Shown here in pieces: positions 19,700-29,690 of a stretch of DNA of 64,000 nt. The stretch's first letter is position 1. Every line of letters begins with the position of its first letter. Under the pieces are notes generated by a model. It saw only the letters and a list, made by a program, of their open reading frames with translations, was not told the DNA's origin and did no database searches. The DNA comes from Azorinus chamasolen (taxonomy: Eukaryota > Mollusca > Bivalvia > Cardiida > Solecurtidae), in NCBI GenBank assembly GCA_963576725.1, contig OY755246.1, positions 72,160,371 through 72,224,370 on the forward strand, in the 5' to 3' direction. A program made the translations under genes and the position numbers.

Positions 19700-21857
19700 T
19701 CTCATATTTTCTTAGCACCCTTAGTATACGTGCTTTTTGTTTAAAACCATTATAAGTGAAAAAGTTAATGGGCATTGAGTCGACCGATTGGAATAATTTC
19801 ATGTAGACTGTAAGTATGGGAGTTTGTATGCCTTGTGAACATCACTTAATGTGATAATGGTTTCTACATCAGTGTGTTTCAGCAAATGAATAACATTGAT
19901 CTGTGACGTAATGTGTATTATTGGTGTCAAACACAGGTATTATGCATCATGGCTCATTCAAACATTCCCCCGTTTCTGCTACATGTATTAATTCATACAT
20001 AACAGTCATGTTTTCCCAATGTATCTGTTAATTAAAAGTACTAAACAATACTGCTCCCTCTTTTCTTCTATCCTGCTTAAATACATGTTACGCAGCCATT
20101 TTACGCTTGCGTAAAACCTTGCTTGTCAGTGGTGTATTAGATCTCAGACTGAGAGTACCATTAAACTAGTAGTAGAACTCACACGTCTGTGTTACTTATT
20201 TATTTGTCACTTGACAATACTCATTTGAGTTAATACTTAAAACTATTACTACCACTACAATCAAAGTACTGAAACTACTGAGGATGGGGTCAACATAGAT
20301 CAAATGAAATAGTTGGTTTGGGTGTTAAATGCAGCTTTGAACAACTGGACAGAAACTGCAGAATCATTTCTATATTATACCATAAGCAAACAGAGGAGAC
20401 TATGATCAGACGGCTCCTGCAGGAGCTGTCAGGTTGGGTCTACACTGTTTGCAATAGGCATAGAAAGGCATATTTATGGTCGAAGAAAGGGTTAAAGATG
20501 CAGCTTCATGGGATGCAGAAGCACAGCAATAACCAAGTCTTCATCTCTACTAGTTTAAGCTAAAAATAGCCAAATTAAGATTTATAGAGAAAATATTTTT
20601 GACCTTGACTATACTACTGAATATTTATGGGCAAAACAGTTATAATGAAATATGGAAGGTGAAACTTAGCCATTTTAGAAACTAAATAAACGTCTGATCT
20701 TGATCTACTAGGTTTGCCAGTACATGAAAGGGCGTTTATATGAGGGCATGGGTTAATCCACTCAGCTTTATGAGATGCATGAGCACGTAAAATATTAAGT
20801 ATTTGGTCTCTACTGGTTCAAAATGAATAGCTAATGTTACGGCTGCAGTTAAAGTTACAGGAAAATGACACTCAACCTCTGACCATGACCAGGTACCACT
20901 TAAAAGATGCAATGTTATGAGATGCATATGCTTGCCGAATGCCAAATATAAAGTCTCCATTTGTACCAAAGTCAAACGTAATTGCCAACATCAAATTTAG
21001 GAGAAAATTACCTTTGACACATAACTGGTCTAAACCAAATACATCTAATCAGGGTCTGCTATGTTTGCATATGGAATTACAATGGATCAGACTCTACTGG
21101 TTTACCAATACCAAACAATCCTGTGTATATGTGTCATTATTACTGAATCGGCTAATAATATTCATGTCATTATTTCAAACATGAATTTTCAACAGGGAGA
21201 TAATTAATATTATTTCATAGTTAGCTGTAAACATAAGTGACTATGACTGATACAGGTGGTATATTAAACTACTTAAATGTGACATTTAGTTTTGAAAAAA
21301 ACAAAGTTAAGCGGATGATTTTTTTAATGTTCCCATACTAGCAAAGTTAAAAGAAATCATTTGACATAATTCTATCAAACTATTTTAATTTTGTAGCATT
21401 GATTACAAATTTCATGAATATACTTTTAATAATAAAAAGTTATGACATTTTAGTTCATCAGGGTCAAAATATTTAAATACCTGAGAGTTTAATGACAGAC
21501 ATTTTAACCAAACTTCATTTTAACCAAACTTCAAACGTTATAACTTTTTTTTAATTTTCAGAACATTTTGAAAGGGAAATCTGTTCTGAAAGCCCTTGTT
21601 TAGATTTTTCATTCTGGAATAAGATAATAAAATATGGAGGGCACTAAGTACTTGTGAATAAACAAAAACACCTGGATGTAGAGAAGAATTTAATTGTACA
21701 AATAACAAAACTACATTATGTTCTTTGAATAATAATTGTTGCCCAGTATATCCATGTTAACCCTTTCACTCATATAAAATCAAATACTTTTTCACATCAC
21801 CATATGAGCCGTCTGATCAGGATCTGCTCTGAAAATGCTTATGACAAACTATATATA
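19700..21857. other. gene-free stretch with MITE-A remnants
   Basis: No coding evidence. A reversed MITE-A piece lies at about 20375-20495 (AAGCAAACAGAGGAGAC, CAGACGGCTCCTGCAGGAGCTGTC, GGGTCTACACTGTTTGC, ending AAAGGGTTAA). A left part of the family lies at about 21765-21836. The remainder is AT-rich. Confidence 0.5.
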
Positions 21858-22286
21858 TGTATGCAGTAGAAACTGCGATTCAGGACAATCCTCAATTCTC
21901 CTAGGACAGATTGAGATCGCAATATCTCCTAGGAGAGACTCTGATCCTAATACATCTTCCGGACAATCGACGATTCTAATAGTACAGATTCCGATCACAG
22001 TCTGTCAAAGGGCAAACTGTAATTCTATCATGGAAATTCACAATTCTACTGGAAAGAATTATTATTACTTTTAGATATGGCAGTTTAATTCTTCTAGGAA
22101 AATGTGCAATTCTACTTGAAGAATATATTATTTTAAGATCACAAGTCTATATTCAGAACATGACAAACAAAACATGATTATGAATGATTTAAAAAGAGGA
22201 TCGGAGTTTGTCCTAGGGGAGACTGCTATTGCAATGTGTCCCAGGAGAATCAGTGATTGTCCCGAGTCGCAATTTCTACAGTAACA
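21858..22286. mobile_element. non-autonomous DNA element with ~85-bp imperfect TIRs
   Basis: Left arm 21858-21946 and the reverse complement of right arm 22199-22286 share ordered blocks: CAGTAGAAACTGCGATTC / CTGTAGAAATTGCGACTC, GGACAATC, GATTCTCCTGGGACA / AATTCTCCTAGGACA, and TCTCC(C)CTAGGA. The interior (~250 bp) is AT-rich and non-coding. Flanking TATATATG / CATATATA may be part of the target. The superfamily is unassigned. Confidence 0.65.
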
Positions 22287-22356
22287 TATATATGATACTA
22301 CAGTTTCTGCCATGGCCAAAACTTCCAGTGGCCATGTGCTATAATAATTATTATAA

Positions 22357-22594
22357 TTAACCCTTTCCCTCCTGTAAAGTGTTTTCACGCATTTACAGAG
22401 TAGACCCAGATCAGACGACTCCTATAGGAGCCATCTGATCAGAATCTGCTCTAGGTGCTCATGGAATTTAATATTTTTTACTTTCTAATATGACTGCAAT
22501 GTTCCACCTTCCAAATTTCATTATGAAGATTTTGTTCATGAATATTCAATAGGTACTGAAATTTGGAATAAACATAGAACAGGAAAGGGGTTAA
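22357..22594 (+). mobile_element. MITE-A copy 1, TTAA-bounded
   Basis: Starts TTAACCCTTTCCCTCC and ends GGAAAGGGGTTAA. The interior has a hairpin around ACTCCTATAGGAG within CAGATCAGACGA...CCATCTGATCAG. TTAA at both ends plus a CCC terminus recalls piggyBac-type target use, but no transposase is present here. Confidence 0.75.
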
Positions 22595-22836
22595 CCCTTT
22601 CCCTTACGTAGGCACATTTTGGCACATCTGCAAATAAAGTAGATCCAGATCTGACAGCTCCTATAGCAGCCATCTGATCAGGGTCTGCTCTGTTTGCTTA
22701 GGGTGTAATATAGATCTGATTCTACAGCTTCTGTCTGAGGCAAAATGTTCATATGCAATTATAATGATCTTATTAATATTCATGAAGTCATTATTTCCTA
22801 CATGAATATTCAGTTATTCACCAGGGAAAGGGTTAA
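22591..22836 (+). mobile_element. MITE-A copy 2, sharing the TTAA of copy 1
   Basis: Starts at the same TTAA that closes copy 1 (TTAACCCTTTCCCTTACG) and ends CCAGGGAAAGGGTTAA. It carries the hairpin CTGACAGCTCCTATAGCAGCC...CTGATCAGGGTCTGCTCT. The copies are diverged from each other, so this is either insertion into the terminal TTAA or an old tandem pair. Confidence 0.72.
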
Positions 22837-23400
22837 TATTCATGACACATGTATCTATTATTTATTTCTTACATCAATAATCATGGAGTAAAGTGCTATA
22901 TTCAACAGGAAAAGGGTGAATAACTACCAGTGACACCAGAGTTGATTTTCAACCTGTTAAAATTTATTCATCTTCTACACATGTACATACTTTATAAATG
23001 AATCATGCATATCACACAATGCAGGGATTATAGAAATCATCTGATTTGACTTTGATGATGATCTTGTGGACACTTTCATGTTAATAAGTCTATGATTTCA
23101 TGTGCATGATGTCCCTCTCAACATGTATGCAATTTGCTGATATTCTCCTAGATTCTATCACTTCTTCCTCAAACACATGGGTATGTCCTTTCATGAATGC
23201 TGGCATGTCTAATTTCACTCTTCTGGTACAAAGTTCTTCACTGATATCATAGTAAATCAGCAAACTGTCTCCTAGCAAGAGGTAATCCAAAACATTACAT
23301 ACAATGTTTTGTGATGTAATTGCCACTGGCTTGTCCGCCAAATAGTGGTGAAATGTTTATAATAAAACCATTTGGAGCAATTGCTATAAGAATTTGTTTG
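22837..23400. other. gene-free stretch; one weak open frame
   Basis: A minus-strand open frame at 23090-23341 (83 codons) has protein-like composition but no recognisable motif and no clear splice signals. I do not call it a gene. Confidence 0.3.
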
Positions 23401-23402
23401 TG

Positions 23403-23810
23403 TTATGTCCATAGATACATGTGCTCCATGCTTGTGCACAGACTTTCACTCATTATTTTAAAACATAAATGAAGAAATTGAAACCTTAATCTAACAAGTA
23501 CAGCAATTATCTGAATCTCGACACTCCGTTTATAGGGCACTTTTTCTCGATGTTTAGACAGAGTTGTGAGCAATGCGAGAAACACAGTCAAACTATAGGC
23601 CAGTACAAAGTCTTGATTCGGAGTCACTTGCCACATTTCAGCACCAAACTCTGATGAACTTTTACATTTCTAGTCCTTCTACTGTAGTAACAACGGTGGT
23701 CCAAGGCAAACAACATCTACCGTTTGAGTGCTTTCATCAACTAAAGTGGGCTGCTGTATCAGGTTATGGTTATTCCATAGGCTCTTGTGGCTGAATAGTA
23801 AGAGGGTTGC
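23403..23810 (-). pseudogene. possible decayed coding segment, unrecognised
   Basis: One minus-strand frame reads protein-like sequence from about 23805 (STQTVDVVCLGPPLLLQ), passes two TAG codons three codons apart near 23675, and continues with VTPNQDFVLAYSLTVFLALL and following residues to about 23500. Continuity of frame across both stops suggests a decayed exon or gene remnant. An opposite-strand frame also stays open over part of it, so the coding strand is uncertain. No family is recognised. Confidence 0.25.
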
Positions 23811-23914
23811 TGAAAGCAAGGACATAAATTCTTTTTGAGAAAAACAATATTGATTGTTGTACAATTACATTTTTGATGAGGAGTTTCTATGTATATGATG
23901 ATAAAAAAAAGTGT

Positions 23915-24146
23915 TTAACCCATTCACAAATTTTGACTCCTTTTGACGCCTCTGTAAAAGTCGCTTTTTGAAACCAATTGTGATACATAGAGCATTTGTT
24001 CCATGGGAGCAAACGTCTATTTATCACAATGCTTTCAAAACAACACAATTCAAAAATGTTACTTTTCTCTAGTAAAATGCCCCTTTTGGGTAGATTTGTT
24101 CAATTTGAAGCTGGGTCTGAAAAATAGCCTATGAGGGAATGGTTTA
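23915..24146 (+). mobile_element. MITE-B copy
   Basis: Starts TTAACCCATTCAC and ends GAGGGAATGGTTTA. Hairpin at about 23975-24035 (TTGTGATACATAGAGCATTT ... CTATTTATCACAA). The loop region and flanks differ from the other copies. Confidence 0.75.
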
Positions 24147-26130
24147 TAGGGGGAAATAAATAATTAAATACAAACATGTATATCTAACAAACCACATTTA
24201 GAGGTATTTGGGTAGATACATGTTTAAAAGATTAATAATAGTTTGACCATGTTTAATCAAAACTGTTCAAGATAATTATTCATTGCAGCTATGTATTCCA
24301 GAGCTTTATATTTAGCTATTATTTTGTTTTTAATGATAATGTTTATACTAATGAGAGTTTTCCTTTTCTTTTTGGTCATGTATACCGCTGCATCATGCTC
24401 TCAAAAATCAACTCTCTAGTAAAATAGTCATGTCAGCCACTACACAGAAATTATTTAAATCAAACAGGTATATCTTCCCATTCATAGAACTATTATATTT
24501 TCCTAATTTCCAAGACTGCTGAACGTTTGTCAAAAAAAATGTGTTTCCGGACATGACCAAAGCATATCTTGAATTATTTCTATTTCACCAACGTCTCTGC
24601 ATTTAGGAAGGTTTGAGATTTGGTGTGTTTGATACTGAAACCATCTTATTTCTGTACTGGTGTTATACTTAAATACGGCATTGTAATTTCTTTCTTTCCA
24701 ATCTTCATTTTAAATCTCAAAATTAGATTCCAACTTGTCACTGCAGTACCGGTATGGTTTTCATTATTGTTTTTAATAGTATGTTATATAAAAAATGACC
24801 AGTGCTGAACCTTTTGAAGTTACTCAGATTCTCATCGCAAAATTTATAAATACCAGTTTCTTAGCAGGCAAAGGGTTAACAAAAGAATTATTTTAAATGT
24901 ATTTGAGTAGTACCACTGGAAATCTGATTATATACAATACAATACAAATCTTTATTGGCATTAAGTATAAACATACATTTCTAGCCATCTAAAGATGGAA
25001 AAGGAACATGGATTATAAGAAGACTGTAGACCTATTTTCTGAGAAGCAGTGTAGACCCAGATTAGTAATCGCGTTTTCGGCGCGCTTTCTGCTCAGGGTC
25101 TACATTGCATGTAGTAGCTGTATAATATGTTAACTAAAATGAGAGTAACTTGATTCAGGTAATTTCAATGTTAAACTCAAACCAACGAAAATAGATGTGG
25201 CTAATATCGCCATATCAAGATAAGAGTATTGGAACAGTATAGACTCAGATAAGTTACCACTCTGGACGCGTGGTCCTTGACCTGGGTCTACACTGTTTGA
25301 AACTAATAGAAACTGTGTCATATCGATATAAAAATTAAACAGTATAATTCTTAATCAAGGACATTTCAATACAAAACTCAAATGCATTTAAAAACGGTTG
25401 CGGTTAATTCAGACAAAGATCAAAAAGTGAGTGTTGGTAACTGTCTAGATTCAGATCACTCGTCGCGTTCCTAACGTGGTGTTTGATCTGGATCTATACT
25501 GTTTGAAGTTTCGAGAAGACCCTAGAATTTTTATAGAACCATTTGGGTACATATGTTAATTTTGTAGGTACGTGACCTGCACGTGAATGAACATTTTACT
25601 ACGCATTGCTTTTTGCCTCCGTGCTAGCACGGTCACATGACAAGTGTAATAGCCTATGTAGTGTCAATCGGATAGCCTCGGACAATTGTTGCAAATATGT
25701 CGTTGTTAGTGGAATCATCCGAATAAGTTCTGAATGATGTGAGGTAGAGTAAAATTGCCGTGCTCAGCTATGCTGTCTTGTGTGTTGTACTTTCTAATTG
25801 GTGGAGGCCATACGTTTTGTATACACTAGTAGGTTTACATGTCCAAACATTCGTCCAGTAAATACAAGAGTACTAATTGGTCACGATATTCAAGGGGCAA
25901 ATCTGTCTCAGAGGTGGGTTCAGAGAATATGTAGATACTGTTTCATAGTTTTACTTCCTTTATACTATAGAATGAAAAAGTAGTAAAGTCAAGCAGGAAA
26001 AGACACACACAAAACGCCACCATCACCAAAACACCTACAGAAAGCATAGCAATTTATACTCATACACACACATACAGTAGAAAGTCACATACAAGACGCA
26101 ATCACCACCAACACATCAATAGACAGCATG

Positions 26131-26182
<52 letters not shown>

Positions 26183-27200
26183 AAACACACGCAATCACAC
26201 GAGAAGAACACAGAAAACACCAACACATACACGAGCACCAGGGACAAACATGAACAAAACACAAGCACAAATACACAAGACAAACAAAAGTAAGGGTGAC
26301 AAAGAGAGAATAAAAAGTTGAATAAAACCAGAGACCTATGCTATATGTCTCTAATAAGACATAAATTATTTTAGTCCTTTACTGTTTACCTATTCAATAT
26401 TTATTAAAGATTTATTATGCGCATTTTTCATATTAATCAACACCAGAACCTGTATGCACATATACATACAATGAAATTAATGCTTACAACCCATTTCCCA
26501 ACATGATATATTTGATCAGCTAAATATTATCGCTATCCAAATACTGCTAAATTCTGTAAAAGGAGCCTCCTTTTTAGAAACGGGGATTTTGTAAGGAAAT
26601 CAGCGGACATCTTCGGCCAAGTTCTGAATGACTCCGGTTCTATTTGTGAACAACGCTTTGAATATTAAATAGGTTGTTACCACATGTACTATGGCTGACA
26701 CTGGTTGTTGGCCTACATAATACATATACATCGAATGATTGTTTCCGGTACGTAAATCTAAATCTTACGACAGATTCCGACCAACGGTGAAGGCTGTTCC
26801 GTTGGTCTCCGTAGCAATCCATTTTTCTATTTTTTTGACACAAACAACTATTTACTGAACGTGCTGTTTAGCGTTAAATAAGAGTTAAGGTACATAGATT
26901 GATCATTCCAACACTGAAGTCAGTTCAAAACGCAAAAATTGTGGAAATTTGCGCAGCATACATCTTTAAGAAATAAATACATACATTTTTAAGAAATAAA
27001 AACAATCATTAATATTAATTTGCCGATTTTTATAATGTAAATTTTTCAACGGAGGTATTCGGTCTATATAATGTCTTGATCATACGCTCCTAAATCCTAG
27101 ATGGAATTGGGTCTACTCTGTTTGCAAAGGCATGCACATGTGTTTTTAGAAGAAAGGGGTTAATGATTTAATCAGTATTTCATTTATTTATGTATTCAAC
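24147..27200. other. gene-free stretch with three imperfect hairpin repeats and a (CA)n tract
   Basis: Around 25045-25112, 25232-25300 and 25446-25507 are three spaced copies of an imperfect palindrome. Outer arms resemble CAGTGTAGACCCAGAT and ATCTGGGTCTACACTGTTT, with GC-rich, CpG-containing, different centres. Around 25560-25760 is a less AT-rich patch with no frame I can support. Confidence 0.45.
26130..26180 (+). repeat. (CA)n microsatellite
   Basis: Perfect CA run of about 24 units inside a broader CACA-rich region (25990-26290). Confidence 0.95.
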
Positions 27201-27230
27201 AGACATATACATACATGTATGTATATGTCT
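27201..27230. repeat. 30-bp perfect palindrome, copy 1
   Basis: AGACATATACATACA followed by its exact reverse complement, centre ACATGT. An identical palindrome is at 28192-28221, both followed by CTG. A degenerate right half occurs at 32523-32551. Confidence 0.95.
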
Positions 27231-27477
27231 CTGTGAATTCTGTCGGGGTTTTTTTTATTAAAAATAAAATACATTTTTTGTTGGCATATTTTTGGCTAGA
27301 CTGCATAATTTGATAAACAGCAATGCGGAGGCTTGGGGCAGATATGAAGCAGATAATAATATGATACGAAGAAAAGAAATAATCAAATAATCCAGGCTCT
27401 TATTCTAGTCTGATCCGTACATTAAAAGCAAATGTTTGTCGAAGTACTCGTACACGTAAGACAGGGGGAAACAGATC

Positions 27478-27556
27478 AAACCGGCCCCAAGTCAAACCGG
27501 ACCTCAATTTGGTCAAACCGGCCTCCTTATATTTTGGCTGGTCAAACCGGCCCCAC
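27478..27556 (+). repeat. four CAAACCGGCC motifs, inverted relative to LINE-B flanking repeats
   Basis: CAAACCGG occurs at about 27478, 27494, 27514 and 27543 with variable spacing. The reverse complement (GGCCGGTTTGAC...GGCCGGTTCGAC) occurs near the right end of both LINE-B flanking direct repeats (about 28446-28473 and 32762-32790). The block may be a rearranged inverted piece of that repeat. Confidence 0.5.
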
Positions 27557-27629
27557 GATGAACAATGCAATTTTTTTGCTACAAATACTAATTGGTATGT
27601 TATGCATATGGCGGTGAATTTAAGGTACT

Positions 27630-28085
27630 TAACTCTTTCCCTGTGCTATACTTATTTCAATACATACCGAATACATACCGAATACTAAAGGACAAAATAG
27701 TTATAATTAAATATGTAAGGTCATTTTAAAAACTAAAGGAAAATATGTATATACATCCTCCATGCTCTTTAAACAGATAATTTTAACCCTTCAATCCACG
27801 ATTATTTATGTTAGCAGACCTATAATATTCCATAGCAAACAGAGCATACGCTGTAAGACTCAGAGCCATCTGGGCTGAGTTTCCTTTGTTTGCATTGATG
27901 ATCATAAATTGTAGTCAGCCCTTTACTCCATAAATACGCCTTTCTATGCCTTTGCAAACAGATTTCTGATCAGATCTGCTCTGTTTGCTTAGAGTATACT
28001 ATAGATCTGATTCTATATTTTCTGCCTAAGTAATGATAAAAATGAAACTAATTAATATCAAATCATAGAGTAAAGGTTAAACATT
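27630..28085. repeat. MITE-A-related fragments
   Basis: Fragments with CCCTTTACTCCATAAATACGCC, TTTGCAAACAGA, CTGATCAGATCTGCTCTGTTTGC and AAAGGTTAAAC, matching MITE-A ends and hairpin. The copies are degraded and boundaries are not precise. Confidence 0.45.
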
Positions 28086-28194
28086 CAACATTTGAAATAG
28101 ATTTATATGTACTTTTGAACGTTTCTTTACTTTATTTTTGTGTGCAAATATGTCTATATACCAAGATAAATAATACCTTACGTTCATTCACAGA

Positions 28195-28491
28195 CATATA
28201 CATACATGTATGTATATGTCTCTGGTTCCTTCAACTGACACAACGCGTGTCTTATTGGATTATCACAAACAACATACACACGCGTGCGTGTCTTAATTGG
28301 ATTATCACACCTACCGAAAGACACATGCGTGCCATTAATTGGCATTAACTAAGTGCCAATGTCACTTAATCTAAATGCGAGCTGAGTATAAACTACATGT
28401 ATAGCTAATACACTGCCGAATTTCCAACTAACCAAAATATATGTGGGCCGGTTTGACTTGGGGCCGGTTCGACTGTAATACAGGCAGGGAA
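28195..28491 (+). repeat. direct repeat upstream of LINE-B
   Basis: About 297 bp, starting in the 28192-28221 palindrome and ending ACAGGCAGGGAA. It aligns in the same orientation with 32523-32807. Shared blocks include CAACTGACACAACGCGTGTC, TTATTGGATTATCACA, CGAAAGACACATGCGTGCC and GCCGAATTTCCAACT. The pair encloses LINE-B. Confidence 0.85.
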
Positions 28492-28499
28492 CCGCCGAT

Positions 28500-28760
28500 A
28501 CTATGTCGGAGGTATTTCTTCGTGGTCCAACAAGGCTAGTGTCAAGCAATTCCTTAGCGATATTGGTGTCAGTCCAGTTGGACTACGGCTTATTCGAACC
28601 AAAAAATGATGGTGTCGCGGCGAAACTTACTGTTGAGATATGTGATAGCTATATCGTAGAGGATAAATCCATGTAGCCTACAGGCATGCACTGCAGGCGG
28701 TGGTATAGTGAAAACGAATGGGCCTCTGGGTTGCAAACCAAACAAAGCAGTTACAATAAA
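28500..28760 (+). pseudogene. LINE-B ORF1 remnant (RRM-like YVGG domain)
   Basis: One frame reads YVGGISSWSNKASVKQFLSD and about 15 more residues to a TGA. The following part (DGVAAKLTVEICDSYIVEDK, then PTGMHCRRW) continues in another frame. The order YVGG, then K-L-T-V, then P-x-G-x-x-C-R-x-W matches the distal domain of LINE-A ORF1 (YVGG, VKMSV, WPEGIVCRSW). This supports a shared ORF1 domain despite strong decay. Confidence 0.55.
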
Positions 28761-28815
28761 CCACATTATGACTAAGTTGTTAAAAGTGATACTTGCAATT
28801 ATTGTCATTTACGTT

Positions 28816-29690
28816 ATGTCCCACTGCAACATTTTGACTTGGAATGTCAGAGGCATGTCATTCAATGTTCTGTCAATCAATTCATAGCGACTATTCGTCT
28901 TTTGTGACATGCGATGCTTCTGACGTCCCATTGTCAAAGTGCGGCAAAGGGGGGACGTGTATTCTACTTAAGAGAAACTGTTCTTTTACATTTAAGCCAA
29001 TTGAGAATATTCCTAGTGACAGGATAACAGGAGTGACAATTTCACGCCGTGGTGCTGAGTCGATTCATGCATTCTCTGTATACTTACCGTCCGTGAATTA
29101 CGGCATTGGTACTTACACGGAGAGCATTGGGATATTACAGAGTTTGTATGAATCGTACTCAGCGATCGGTGTTGTTATATTATGTGGAGACTTTAATGCG
29201 ACCTTTTGTCCAGTTAATGGACAAGGCTCTACAAGAGACCAGTTGTTCTCTTACTTCGTTGTTAATAATGGTGTACATGTGTCTACCCAGACAGGTGCTT
29301 CATACACGTTCAGACCGTCTCAAAATACTCTTGATTACGTCCTTATAGACAGGTGTAACTCTAGTTTGATAGTCACCAATTGGGGTATTGATACAGACTT
29401 GTGCTGTGTCTCAGGTCATATTCCGTTAATAACAATAATGAGGTTTAGCTTATTGAGACATAATCCAACTACCAGGCAATTCATAGCATGGAAGAAATTC
29501 TCTGACGAACAGATTTCAGAGTACCAATCCGAGTTGCCATCTGTATTTCGAAAGCACAGGTTTACGCGACGCGAGATAAGTAATATAGACACAGGCGAAA
29601 TTTACTGTTTGTCAAATATTATAATTGAGTCATTACATGTTGTGGCTAATATAAGACTCTTTACGTTTCTAAGCCTAATAGACATTCAAA
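28816..29690 (+). pseudogene. LINE-B ORF2 endonuclease region
   Basis: ATG 28816 starts SHCNILTWNVRG, the first endonuclease motif, and the frame stops at 28885-28887. The protein resumes in another frame near 28880 at SIHSDYSSFV. Aligned by eye with LINE-A, about 30 residues are missing, including the conserved Glu of the E-H-W motif. Remaining motifs are VVILCGDFN, TLDYVLID and VSGHIPL; the last has G where S-D-H is expected. The frame is lost again near 29640-29690, before the conserved KPYW block. The enzyme would be inactive. Confidence 0.8.

Noticed and set aside
26640..26843. Small minus-strand protein
   Set aside because: No domain, splice signal or repeat support; composition alone is insufficient.
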